A DNA stretch of 64,000 nucleotides, taken from the NCBI GenBank assembly GCA_001599755.1, contig BCHX01000003.1:3569289-3633288 (forward strand), given 5' to 3'. Positions within the stretch are counted from its first letter, which is position 1; each line of letters opens with the position of its first letter. Both the position numbers and the translations under genes were made by a program. Source of the DNA: Gliomastix tumulicola (Eukaryota > Ascomycota > Sordariomycetes > Hypocreales > Bionectriaceae). The notes beneath the pieces are model-generated. The model worked only from the letters and a program-made list of their open reading frames with translations. It made no database searches and was not told where the DNA came from. Shown here piece after piece: positions 10,676 through 22,228 of the stretch.

Positions 10676-13585
10676 CTTCGTATAGACACCAGCTCACGGC
10701 TTTTCACACACACACAAAGGTAAAGCTAGGAGGAAAAGAAAGGTGGGCAGGATCGAGAAGCAACAATCAAGTGTCTGCAAAGCTGGCCTCGGTCACCCTT
10801 AAGTAGTCACTCTCGCACCGGGGACTCAAGTCCTTGAATTTACCTCGTGCAACAGTGTCATTTCACTTTCTCTCTGGAGATGCTCCCTTCGCAGTCAGGG
10901 AGGGGCGGCGGCGGACGGCATGCGTCGGTCCAACGCTGACGAGAGAGGACGTTGATTCGATGCCACCGGCGAGGAGGTAAACACGCTCGGAGATTCCGGT
11001 GCCTTCCGTGGAACGGGAGGGCTGTTGTGGCTGTACGCAGAGGAGGTGGATGGAGGTATGGATGCGCGTATGATGAGCTGTCAAACAGACTATCCGGGGG
11101 GTTCTCGCTTTCAGTCGCTCTCAGACCCTAGCCAGTGACTATCATGGACGTGTGGCGAGACGACCTTGAGCTAGGAGACCGAATTCCGAGCAACGAAGCC
11201 AGAGAAACGAAAGAAGCCTGCCACAGGGACTCGAAGACGATAGAGCTGAGCCTGGTCACAGGTTGCACGAGATCTGTTTGAAGATGTCCTCGGTCACACG
11301 CTCCAGCATAAAAGACGTATGATTCGCATGGAGCCAAGTCCCAGCAGTCGCACATGAAGGCAGCCATGGCCGGGGGGGAAAGCACCTAGAGAGAGATCCA
11401 TGGCAGTGATTCACGAAATCTTTTTTGAAATGAGCAGCTAAAATGATGACGACGGCGGCGGCGGCGAGGACGGGACAGAGACGAAGAAGCCGCCGTCTCG
11501 ACGGGAGCGGCATCATGCTGATGCGTCTTGTGGTAACTCCTCGCTCATCCAGAGACGATGAGAAACGGCGGTGAGCAACCTTGTGTAGATAAAAAAGGGC
11601 CGTTTTGATGGTGAAGCCGATTGTCTCATCCCTACTTGTACGATGGACGTCGAGCGGCCAGACAATTGTCTGAGCTGGGCGAGAGGCTCTTGGTGATGGC
11701 AATAATCGATAAGGATATTGAGATGTGCTGATAAGCTGATAACGCCGGCAGGTCGAAAAGGTGGGGCAACTGCAAGTGCTTCGTTAGTTTTGTGGAGCCG
11801 CTGCCATCCACAAGCTTCCTTCGCACGTGGAAAGTCGAAAAGACTGGAGATGAGCTCGGAAAATGAGTGGTTGGGTCGGCCTGTTTCATTTTTTCCTCAT
11901 GCAGGGGTAACTGCTAGGCGTCTCATAGTGTGCATGTGCGTGGGCCTAGAACCAAGGTGAGGACTGAAGAGGATTGGGCGAGCAAGGGGGGACTCACGCA
12001 ATTTGCAGCCTCGAGTTTTCTTCTGGAAGGGACTCACGCTGCAGATTGGACGGGGAGATGCCCCGATGAATCAATCCATTAGTAACGAGCGAGATGTGGC
12101 GTTCTGCTGACGGTGAGAACTGAGACATACTTGACATTGGATCGTCGAGCCGCATTGATCACCAATCGTCATTGTTGCCTCTATCTCCTGGCCAGCATTT
12201 TGCCGCATGGTCCTCCAGGTCGTGGAGCCTCTGGGCAGAATAACTGGGAGAATGGCCCAGGTACCGGTACTTTGCTGAGCCAGAGCTCACAGGCGGCCCG
12301 GGTGTCTTCCTTCCTGATCCGATGCCTCCACTTGCAATGGATTTCTTGGTCGCCGCGCCCCAGTTGAGCCCAGTTCGAGTCCAGTTGAGGCGCCAAGTTA
12401 CCTGCTAGTAGCGCAGGAACTGACTCGGGGGACTGCAGCTCTGGGAGATGGTACCTTCCGACGACACTTTCCACTGGCAGCATCCCCCTTTTGTGTCCCG
12501 TCCTCCGGTCGAACTCTATCAGCAATTGTCTCCCAGATACGATTCTAGCAAGACATTCTGGAAGCCGTTTTTAGTCTGACGGGCGGCCCGGAGACCGCAA
12601 AGGGGCATCAATGGCAGTATTAACAAACATGTTATCTGCGCTTATAAATGGCCGTCGCCTCCCCCCTCTTCGTCTCCAGGGCCTCTCAGGGCCCTCTGAA
12701 GCTCTCAGGCCCCTCTCACCACCCGCCAAGGCCCGCTAAACTGCCCCAGCTGTTCTTTACGACGGTACAAATCCTCCCACCGTGCTCAAAGTACAGGTAC
12801 CTCGGCCACCCCCCGGTCCGCCCCCAAAACTTCTGTCATCCCCTCCTCCTCTCCTTCTTTTCGCTTTCTCCTAGCCGAACGAACCACCAAACCCCCAGGC
12901 CCTCCTCTCCTCTCCTTCCCAACATCCCAGTCCTGTTGTTCTTCTTGTTTCCTTGCCCCCAGCCCTCCTTTTCTCTTGTTATCTCGTTTCTCTCCCCCCT
13001 CCCCTTTTGGGTTGTCTCTCTTTTTTCCTCCTCCTCACTCATTGACCCGTGCAGAAACATAAACCAGGACGATAGACGAAAAAGAGCGATAGACCTCCTT
13101 GTCATCTTACACAATCCCTGCTACTTTGATTCCTCTCCCACACACTCTCTCTCTCTTGCTCCTGTTCCAACGGCCCTCTTTGCGACGTATCTCAGCATCG
13201 CCTCCGAGCCGACTCCCACCCTCTTGGCATATCCTAGACACCCTGTGCTTCCACGCGGGCAAGAAAGAAGCGGAATTGAGCGTTTTCTCGAGTAACGTCT
13301 TACACGCACGTGCGCAAATTGGAGACAAAGACAGACGAAGGAAAAGAGGCTTGCATCTCGCGCCGCGCAGACACGACCGTACTCGAATCGGATTCGAGCA
13401 ATTGACGAGAAAATACCATCCGGCCGAGGTCACACACGAGACCGAAAAAAGGGAACTTGAGATACGCGTTTCTCCCTCGCGCTCTCGCATCCACGCATTT
13501 CTCGCGTGCTGGGATCATCCCTCGATTGAACCACATTCAAGAAAACGGAAAGACAAAAACAACAACAGACGATACAACCATCACA
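10676..13585. other. Gene-poor 2.9-kb region with long CT-rich leader
   Basis: The left part is the subtilase promoter. Open frames around 11128-11702 on the minus strand (one with a hydrophobic stretch) do not join into a convincing gene. A TATAAA at 12643-12648 is followed by some 900 nt of strongly CT-rich sequence up to the start codon at 13586. This looks like a long transcribed leader of the next gene, possibly with an intron. Confidence 0.5.
12643..12648 (+). promoter_or_regulatory. TATA element, likely for the gene at 13586
   Basis: TATAAA followed about 30 nt later by continuous CT-rich sequence that reaches the start codon at 13586. If used, the 5' leader would be around 900 nt. 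Assignment is inferred. Confidence 0.4.
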
Positions 13586-14038
13586 ATGGGCCAGTCCATC
13601 TTCGACAAGCTCCAGGCCAAGCTCGAGCTCTTCCGCCTCGAGAAGCGCTACACGCGCTCGCGCCACCGACGCTCCGCCTTCGTCTCCAACGCCGTCTACG
13701 TCGACGGCGAGTACGTCTACCAGACCCCGAGCTCCACGGGCTCGTCCGCCGGCGGCTCCTCGTCGTCGTCGTCCTCCAAGGGGATCGACGCCCTGCACGG
13801 CGAGAAGGCCTCGGCCAGCGCCGCCCCTCGCTCGCCCGCCGTGCCCGTCCTTCCCGAGGTTGATGAGGAGCGCGCTTCGCCCATCTGGCCTGGCGCCGCC
13901 GCCGCCGCCGGGGACGATCACCAGGCGACGACGGCGCAACGCAAGAAGCTGAACCGGTATAGCTCTATGCCTGGCTTCGGCGGGGCCATGGAGAAGCAGA
14001 CGTCGCGTGTGCAGCGCCGGCTGAGCATGATCCGGTAA
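13586..14038 (+). CDS. Uncharacterised small basic protein, 150 residues
   Basis: Single exon with an adenine-rich start context (CACAATGG). I do not recognise a named family, though the N-terminal 47 residues look like a conserved block: an amphipathic charged helix (DKLQAKLELFRLEKRYTRS), then RRSAFVSNAVYVDGEYVYQTP. After this come a Ser/Gly-rich linker (about residues 48-66), an Ala/Pro-rich stretch and a basic end (RVQRRLSMIR). There is no signal peptide or membrane segment. Gly2 could suggest N-myristoylation, but the residue at position 6 is Phe, which argues against it. Codon use is strongly C-ending, as in the well-expressed neighbours, which supports real coding. The long leader suggests translational control. 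Function is unknown. Confidence 0.75.
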   Translation: MGQSIFDKLQAKLELFRLEKRYTRSRHRRSAFVSNAVYVDGEYVYQTPSSTGSSAGGSSSSSSSKGIDALHGEKASASAAPRSPAVPVLPEVDEERASPIWPGAAAAAGDDHQATTAQRKKLNRYSSMPGFGGAMEKQTSRVQRRLSMIR

Positions 14039-15533
14039 AAGGTTCAATGCCACCAAAGAAAAAGAAAAAAAAAAAGAACAAATTCAACAATCCGCGATCG
14101 AGGGTTGGAGTATGTCTCCTACCCCTCTTTCTGATTTTCCTCCTTTTTCATTTCAAGCGTTAAACGGGGGGTTCCGGAATGTCTGAGACAAGACGACGCA
14201 TGTGTGCGATTGTCTCACATCTTGTCCATTCTTCTCTCAGACCACTGGGCCCGGCTACGAAAGACAAGGTGATGAGAGTCTTGACTTTCCTCACCTTGGT
14301 CACGAACTTCTTCATTCTTGTCTACTACATTATTCCCATTATTTGTTCCTGCCGAGGGCGGAAGCTCTCTTGGCGTTGTTGGCTCTATCATTTCTCTATC
14401 TTTTTTTTCTCAACATGTTCGCTTCTCGGTCATTCCTTGGAGTCGCCTTCACGAAATAAGGCGGCAAAATCACATCTGTTTCAAAAATAGCTACGGTTCA
14501 CGAAGGTGTCCACGGTCGATATGAAGAATCTACTAAATACTCAAAAAAAAATCAATACACAAAAAACACACACAAAATCAACCATGATGATTCACCTCAA
14601 TCGACGTGAATGAAGACGTGACGGCACGGTCCGGCGACATCGTCAGCTACATGCTGAGAACGTGAGACAAAGGTAACGTTGGGTCCCCGGTGGGTTGCGT
14701 TGATGCATTGATCCCCTCTTTTGTCTTACACCGTCGAGCCGTCTCGTCGTGTCTCAGGAACCGGGACCTAGACGTGCAAGAAGGGATGGGTAGTGCGTGT
14801 GTGTGTGTGTGTGTGTGTCACGGCTTTCGTCTCACCCGGGTACGTCCTTGTGTGTCTTACGCGAGGTGGCGGCGATGATTTGACGGTTTGTTGTCGATCT
14901 GTAACAAGACGACTTTTTGCTTTGCGACTGTTACCTTGTTAATGGGCTGCCGTCTAGCCGTGATGGATGAGTCGTAGGTACAAGGGGGAGGGATCCAGCC
15001 GTCGTGGCGAGGTATTCACTACCTGGAGCGGCAAGGCGACAGCTGACTAGCAGCAATGAGGGGGGAGCTGCATAAAGACGTAGACGAGTGAATAAGCAAG
15101 GCATGATGGGCAAAAGAGGCGTCAACATCATGGCAGGATGATCTCTCTCTATTGTGTTTGTGTCACTACCTATCTAGGCTATGAGAACCGGCCAGAGACA
15201 CCACGCCTCTTCAGGAGCACCTCACACTACTACTTTACGACTAAACTCACACTTAACTATATTCCAGACTCTTGGACATATTCTCACCCTCAAACAGGGG
15301 AGTAAATGATGCTCAACGCGCGCCAACACTCAAACCCCTTTCCCCAACTCGAAATCAAACCCCAACGCCCCTTTGTCCCATCCAAACACACAATATATAC
15401 AGTGAAGTTCGAAGTGGTGCCTGCTTTTGATCGCTTTCGCCTTGCTTGCTTTTTCCCTTTTTCCAAATCAAGAATTACCGCGGTAGAAACTTGGTTCATG
15501 ATCAGTCGTCAGGTGCTTTTTTTCGTTCGTGGT
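14039..15533. other. Convergent intergenic region with a GT microsatellite
   Basis: Holds the 3' tails of the 13586 gene and of the kinesin gene. It starts with an A-rich run after the stop codon at 14038. Apart from the dinucleotide repeat at 14797-14818 I see no gene or RNA. Confidence 0.5.
14797..14818. repeat. (GT)11 microsatellite
   Basis: Eleven uninterrupted GT units in the convergent intergenic region. Confidence 0.9.
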
Positions 15534-17866
15534 TCACGTCGCCAGCGCGAGGCCCTCGTAAGCCCTCTCCACTGTCCGTCCGCCCATCCCCGGGATCGCC
15601 CTCAGCTGGTCGATGCTGTCAATGCAGCCGCCCTCGTCCGGGTCCATCAGCTCCAGGTAGTCGACCAGATCTCTCGCCTTCTTGGTGCCGAACCCGACAA
15701 GGGTCCGGATCTGCAGGAGGTCCCGCGAGTTGACGATGTCAAGCAGTTCCTTTGCCTGCGGTGAGGGGGGAACGTCGAGGGGAATGGCATGAGCGACGAT
15801 CTTGGTTCGGGGCTTGCGAGACTTGGGCTTCGCAACCTGGTCTTGCTCCTCCTCTACATCGGCCTCGGCATCGTCGTAGTCGCCATCGTCCTCGTCGGAG
15901 CTGGATCTGCGCTGCCGTCTTGACTTCTTCCCCGGACTGCGCTTCGGGGTCCGCACCACATCCGTGTGTCCGAGGCGTAGTTTCAGTCTCTCAATCTTGC
16001 CCAGAAGCTTCGCCTGTCCAGGGAAGAACGGCAGCGCCATCTCGTAAGCCTGGAGGGCGGCGGCATCCTCGCCGCGCTCCTTGTGCTGCCGAGCGGCGAG
16101 CAGGTACTTGAGCCCCTCCGATCTCGTGTCGTCCCGCCAGTCGTCGCTCTCGATACGACGCTCGAGCGCCTCCAGCCGCTTTTGAACCGCATCGCTCATG
16201 TCTGGCTGGGTCTGGAGCTGCTGCTGCGCGGCCGATTTCTCAGCCGCGGTTCGCGCCGCGAGGATCTCGCTGACCTTCTTTTCCACCATAGCTTCGATCT
16301 GCGCTGCCGATACAGTGACGGAGTCGGAAGCAGGCTGTGCCGGTGCCAATGGCGTTAGTGTAGGAAGCCCCGTGGCCCTGGCGAGCTTGCTCGGTCGTGG
16401 GATGCTAGGCTCATGATCCGAGGGGCGCTTGCCTGAGGCCGAGCGACGAGCCTGCCCCGAGTTCGCGATGGGCTTCGTGGCAAGGGTCGAGGGCATCTTC
16501 GGCAGGGCGGTGACCTTGGGCTTCGCGTCGGTGTAAACGCTGAAGGCCTTGACCGGGGCCTTGCTGGCGTCATTGCTGGCTTTGGCGGCGGCGGCGGTAT
16601 TCCCGTTGTGCACATTGTGTGCGTTGGCGAGGGGTTGGAGAGGTTGGCGCCTGACGCCCCCTGCAGTGAGGTTGACGGCCATCTTAGGAACCTGCTTGAA
16701 CACGACCTCGTTCTCAATCTCCCGAACCTCGATCCGCTTCGCTCTCGAGCTGACGTTGAGACTGCTCAGTGTATCCAGATGGTAGCTTCGCATCGGCGCC
16801 AAGTTGAGAATCATGACCGTGATGCCGTTGTTCTGGCCCAGAGATAGAATCCGTGTCATCTTGGACTCGCGGTACGGTATCCTCTTGTCACCCCGGGAAA
16901 TGGCGTCGATGCACTGGCTCAGCACAAACAGGCTCTTGTTGATGGCCGCCGACTCCACCAACCTCTCCTTGCCATTCTCCGTTCGACGGTTGTCCTCAGA
17001 CCCAGCCAAGTCAATGGCTGAGGCGGTGCTCTCGCGGACCATGTCGCCAGTCGTCTGCGTCAGCTTCACGCGCAGCACAGCATGACTCCGACTCGAGTGG
17101 GCGTTGAGCTTGGTAGCAGCCGTGACACGGTTGTTGTTCGCCTCGATATACATCTTCTCGAAGTCCTTGAGGTCCTCGCACGCCCTCTCCGACAGACCAG
17201 CCACGACCGTCCTGCCATTGGCCTCGGCGCGCAGCGGCAGGCCCATCGGCGTGCGCTTCTCCGGCGGCTCGAGCAGGTCGAACACCTTGTCGTTGTAGAT
17301 CTCGTAGTAGGACAGCGCGACCTGGACCGTCGTCTGGCCGTCGGTGTCCTTGGTGATCTTCTTCCCTCTACGGAAGACGCTGCTCAGCAGGCGGGGGATG
17401 ACGCCTCGGTCGGCCAGCTTCAGGCCTCCTCGCATCGTGTGCGTCTTGCCGGTGCCGGTGACCCCGTACGCGAATATCGTGACATCGTAGCCCTGGAAGA
17501 GGGACTTGATATGTGGGGCCACTGTTTGCATCCAATGTTAATACTTTCTCGACACGATGGCAGCAGCCATGAGAACCTGCGATATATATCTGAAAGGGGG
17601 AAGAGGGGAGACGAGGCAGACTCGTGTGTCGCGTGCCAAGATGGACAACCCGTACCTTCAGACGTGAAGAGTGTCTCCTGTGTCGTCGACTGGTCGTAGA
17701 CCGAGTTGAACGCGAACGAAAAGTCCTCGCCGTCATTCCGGGGATTGGGAATCTTGACGATCGTAGGAGGCTTCCCAGCTTCGGTGCTGTCGGGCCTGAC
17801 GATGATGTCCTTGTCCGCCTCCTTGTCCAGGAGGGGACGTATCCTCGCGACGACGCGGACGGACAT
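15534..17866 (-). CDS. Kinesin-10-like (KIF22/Kid-type) motor with C-terminal helix-hairpin-helix
   Basis: Microtubule motor, 732 residues, exons 17866-17656 and 17521-15534 joined in phase 1. The motor domain is N-terminal (MSVRVVARIRPLLD, about residues 1-330) with P-loop GVTGTGKT (residues 90-97, Val replacing the usual Gln), switch I NAHSSRSH, switch II DLAGSE, and YRESKMTRIL. A Pro/Ala-rich linker, a short coiled coil (about 440-480) and a basic/acidic segment (KRSPGKKSRRQRRSSSDEDD) precede a tail of about 70 residues with a helix-hairpin-helix pattern (LVGFGTKKARDLVDYL, then IPGMGGRTVERAYEGL). This architecture is that of the chromokinesin Kid, whose tail binds DNA during mitosis. Chromosome binding here is inferred from the family. 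Divergent from AIM24. Confidence 0.9.
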
Positions 17867-18449
17867 GATGCACTCGCGGTGATGCTGTAGGGGGGGTTAG
17901 TAAAGAAGCTGGCCGACTGGACCACCGGTTCCTAGCAGTGCATCCAGTGACTGAGCTGTTCGAGACCGCGTCTGGTGTATTAGACAGATGATGGTGGGTG
18001 TTAAGATCGTTAGGGCAATAGTAGATCTTAGCTGGACCAGTAGCTCCGCGAGAAATGCAGATGCTGGTCGACAGGTACAGTGCCAATTGGGTGGGAAATT
18101 GAAGGCCGCACGGATTCCAGGAACGTTGAAGGCACGTTGAAGCGCGTGGCGTCTCGTGGGGCCGTTGACGGTGGTTGTCCCAGCAACGGCCCTGGAAGCT
18201 GGAGAAGGCGGTGTAGGGTAGCCGATCGGATCACGAAAATCTAACGGCAAGCTCCAAGGTGACGTCTGTCGAGATTTTGGACTCAACCACGGCCTGCAAA
18301 TTCCATTCCTTTTCCTGTCCCTTGCCGCGGCCCGATCTGCCAATGCATCGCGGCAGCTGAACCGGATCGAACTGACGTCAATTGACTCGACTCTGGTCGG
18401 ATAGATCGAGACCTTCCCTGACGACCGGCCGACCTGCAGACCCGACCCG
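17867..18449. other. Divergent promoter, kinesin / AIM24
   Basis: This 583-bp region serves two genes transcribed away from each other. No clear TATA or known control element stands out. Confidence 0.5.
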
Positions 18450-19764
18450 ATGCGCGGCCATCCGATGCCGTTGCTGCGCACGGCGCAAAGAGCCGCACAG
18501 CTGCAGCTGCGACAGACCCCGACGATCGCCGGTCGATATTCATACGTCTGCCGGCAATGCAGGTCTGTTCAGATAAGCGCCGCACCGACGACAGAGTCAC
18601 CGCGGACGAGCGGGGGAGCTTTCGGCTCGACAGAGCCTCTGATCCGAGATGCTGCTGGTATGTCGATTAGTCGGGGGCGGGTGGGATATATCACAGTGCA
18701 TGTGCTGACGTCTGCTTGCAGATGCTCGCTTCGAGGTTCTCGGATCGCCCTACTCTCTACTCTCCGTCACGCTCTCGGCTTCCCAGAAACTGTACACGCG
18801 GAGGGGAACATTGGTGGCCGTCGCCGGCAACCCTGAAAATGTACGCATCAGCTCTTGTCTTCGGGGATCACACTTTCAGCAACTAACACATAGTGGTCAG
18901 GCCCAGTCGACTCTCTCCCTGTTGAATCCCCTAACGCGAGCTACGTTCGGCGTGCCCTTCCTCTACCAGCGCATCTCCGCGACGACGCCCATCACGGCCC
19001 TCATCTCGACGAAGACCCCCACCACGACCTTCACCGTCCTCCACCTCGACGGCACAACCGACTGGATGGTCTCGCAGCGCAACGCCTTGCTCGCCTGGAC
19101 GGGCCACACGCTCACCCTCTCCTCGCGCATCCAGCACGGCCTCTCCCTCGCGCACTGGGGCAGCACACACCTCACGGGCCGCGGCCTGGCCGCGCTCTCG
19201 GCGCCGGGCCAGATCTACCAGCTGACGCTGGCCGAGGGCGAGGAGTTCGTCGCCCACCCGGGGAGCGTGGTGGCCTACTCGGTCTCGCGCAGCCCGCCCC
19301 AGCCCTTCCGGTTCAAGAGCTCGAGTCTCCGGCTGCAGGTCCCGTCGCTGCTGACGCGGTGGATCCCCGAGTCCGAGTTCGCCAAGACGGTGCGCAAGTC
19401 GGGCTTCTACAAGTTCCTCGCCCGGACGGCCTTCAGCCTCCGCACCGTGGCCCGCCGGACGATCTGGGATGACAGGCTGTTCCTGCAGTTCAAGGGCCCC
19501 GGGACCATCTACATGTCCAGCCGGGGTGTCCGCGTGGCGGATGTCCTCACGGACAGGGACGTCAACGAGATTGCAGACGCGCCCGCTGGTGAGGCGCCGG
19601 CGGCCGTTGAGCTGGCCCTCAGCCCGAACAAGGGCCAGGCGCCGACAGACGCAGTAAAGGCGACGGCCGAGCAGGCACCCAGTGCTCTTCACGTTGCAAG
19701 TGTTGGAAAGGACGGCAAGGTGACGTTTGAAGACAAGAAGGACCTCAAGGAATTCGTCCAGTAA
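18450..19764 (+). CDS. AIM24: Mitochondrial AIM24-family protein
   Basis: Protein of the Aim24 family, in yeast an inner-membrane protein linked to respiratory-complex and MICOS stability. Exons 18450-18657, 18722-18840 and 18901-19764 give 396 residues. The start is a typical mitochondrial presequence rich in Arg, Ser, Ala and Gln (LLRTAQRAAQLQLRQ). The core has the family's beta-rich blocks: FEVLGSPYSLLSVTLSASQ, LYTRRGTLVAVAG, then FLQFKGPGTIYMSSRG near the end. A 70-residue tail follows that is rich in Ala and Lys. An in-frame ATG at 18465 is an alternative start that keeps the presequence. Confidence 0.9.
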
Positions 19765-22228
19765 ACATGGCATGTACGCATATAGACGGGGATCACAGAC
19801 ATGACAGGCAATGTACTACTCACAATCATTAATGCGCTTTCCTTCTCTCATTGCTGCCGCCCAAACTCCCTTCCTGACCGTGATGGGTGTGATAACATGC
19901 CTTACACCCTCACCTCCTAGCTTTACTTTGCACCTGACCCCAGTAACAGGCAACTTCGGTCACTCAACAAAGAGCTGCTACAACAGGTGTGAGCACAGCA
20001 GGTGTGAGCACATGTTTGGTTGCTTCATACCCGACCACATCCGCTCATGATACATGCTACCCTACACAGCAACCTCCGGCCAGGCGGGCGAGCCAGTGTT
20101 GACCTCGGGTTGCTCCGAAAACGACGCATCCAATGTCTTTTCTTGTGATATGCCGATTTACCATGGTAGAATGTCTCAAGTTATATTGTGGTTTATAGCT
20201 CGGCTTCCGGTGTTTGACCAACAAACCTGACCTCTTCAACAGACGGGCTCCCGCGGAAACTGCGTAACCAAGCCCGATTAAGCAAGCAATGAGAGTATAC
20301 AAAGATCTCTGTTGATAATTCAGAATGCCTTTCGACTCTTTCGCCTGAAGGACCCAATTCTGACCTACAAATAGCTGCTGACTCGAATACAATTTACCAG
20401 CTGCTCTTAGGTGCGTTTTCCCCAGCCAATTTCGAGCAGCGATGGGGGGAACTGGACTCTGCTCTGCGTAATCAACGTTGGACAGAGTGATGTTTTCGAG
20501 CTCCATGTCCAATAAGAACTACTAGTCGGCCTCGTAGAACGCGCTGATTAGGATGATTGGAGGTAAGACACTACTTTTAGAACGAAACTCGTCCCTTTTT
20601 ACACCGCTGCGCGGTGAGTTTTCACACCGAACATGGCACTTTCGTATCAGACCCCTCTTGGAGTGCTACCCGTGCCTATCATCTCACTACACGAAACCCC
20701 CCCGCGACATGAGTCAGACTCGTAGCTCCGAGCAGCATCGACTCGAGACCTCGAAAGATGTCTCAGCTCGTCGTTCTCGCGCGCAGGGCTGAATTGTGAT
20801 AATATCACGGCCCACCTCGCTCTTCGCGTTTGAAAAGAGAGCAAGTATGTCCGAGGGTCTCCACAAGGCCGGACCGGTAGACGGTGCTAGTGCGAGGGCC
20901 GAGACGGGGACACGATGTAGGAAAGGACCAGATGCACTTGGACGAAGGCCACAAGTCCGAACAAGGAACTTTGGTTAATCGTAGGGAATGGGAAGCATAC
21001 TCTTGATCGTCTGGTCGTGAAGACGTCGAGATCAAATACCTGACCTCGCCCAACATACCGTGAAGTGGGAGTTGACAAAGGGGACCGGCCGGGTGGGATG
21101 GGAATAATAGCGACGGGATCAATTTCGATACCCCAGCTGCCCAGCAATGCCATCTCCCCTCTCATGGATAATGATATGCTTAACTAACTGAGCCTGGAAC
21201 CGCCCATCTGACACTCTAGCGTCCAGCACACGGCTCTCCCACCCACGGATTATCAATCTAGATGCCCCCCCCCTTTTGGGCTCTTTGCGCGGTGTGAGTC
21301 AGGAGAGAAGCGTGCAGATCGTCGGTGCTACGACCGAGCGGTCTTTTGAACAAGTCCAATAGGCCATGGAGCCGCACAAACGACCAGGACTCCAACTTCC
21401 AAGTCCCCCTGCTTATTAGTGTCGGCTCCGAGATGCCGGCCTCTTTAGACCTTTTAGGGGCATTTTTATCACAATTAAACGAAACCGGGGACCCAGCAAA
21501 GGAACCAGCACGCAACCGTGCAGAGCGGGTAAAGAAAAAAAAAACGTGTGTGTGCCTGTGTGCCCCCCCCAGGTCTCGCTCTTTTGCGCCGCCGGCGCCC
21601 TCTTACAAATCCTTGTGCCCGGGCGGGAGAGGCCATCTCGGTGTCGGCGCTGTATTACGCTTAGCTCCGTCTTCTTCCACGGCACTTGAAACTGTATGTC
21701 TGGATACTAATACATATATGAGAGGGCCCGGGTCTTGTCCTGAAGGTCGGTTGTCGTTGACGTTGTTTACTTATACCTGCATCGGGCATCCGACTTCCTC
21801 TTCCGGCTCTCCTTTTTCTTCACGTTGAACAAACAGGAGACCTCGTTTGAGTGAAGGGAAAAGAAAAAGAGTCGACGAGAGAAACACCATCAAGGCGCTT
21901 TGCACAATTTGGGGGAATTTCGACGCTTGTGCCCCCCCTCATTTCTTCCTCAGCTTCTTCTCACTTTTGGTGGCTGTTTGCTGCTCGCGCTTCCATCTCT
22001 TCTCCCCCGTTTGCGCGTTGACGAGTCTCCTTCCTTCTCTCCTCTTCTTCCTCTCTTCATACCTGGGAGTGATCGCTTCTTGCTAGCTTTGGGGTATCCG
22101 TCTCGTCATCGCTGGGTTCGACCTTGGAGACTCGAGTTCCCTTACTTGTGGGAAGCTCAAGTGTAGCATAGAGAGAAAAGGATCAGGAGCTCACTCGACA
22201 ACCATCTGAACAGCTTCCCGCCATCATC
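19765..22228. other. 2.5-kb intergenic region
   Basis: Holds the AIM24 tail and the upstream region of the MFS gene. A 151-codon frame at 20512-20057 (-) with one hydrophobic stretch has unbiased codons and no recognisable domain. The stretch from about 21780 to 22200 is CT-rich and looks like a leader. Homopolymer runs (C, A) occur near 21270 and 21535-21570. Confidence 0.45.

Noticed and set aside
11128..11702. Overlapping minus-strand frames with a signal-like segment, considered as a small secreted protein gene
   Set aside because: The two frames could not be joined with acceptable splice sites, and neither shows coding bias.
20057..20512. 151-codon frame on the minus strand with one hydrophobic stretch
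   Set aside because: Codon choice is unbiased compared with neighbours, no family is recognisable, and no promoter or splice context supports it. It could be an orphan gene, but the sequence alone does not justify a call.
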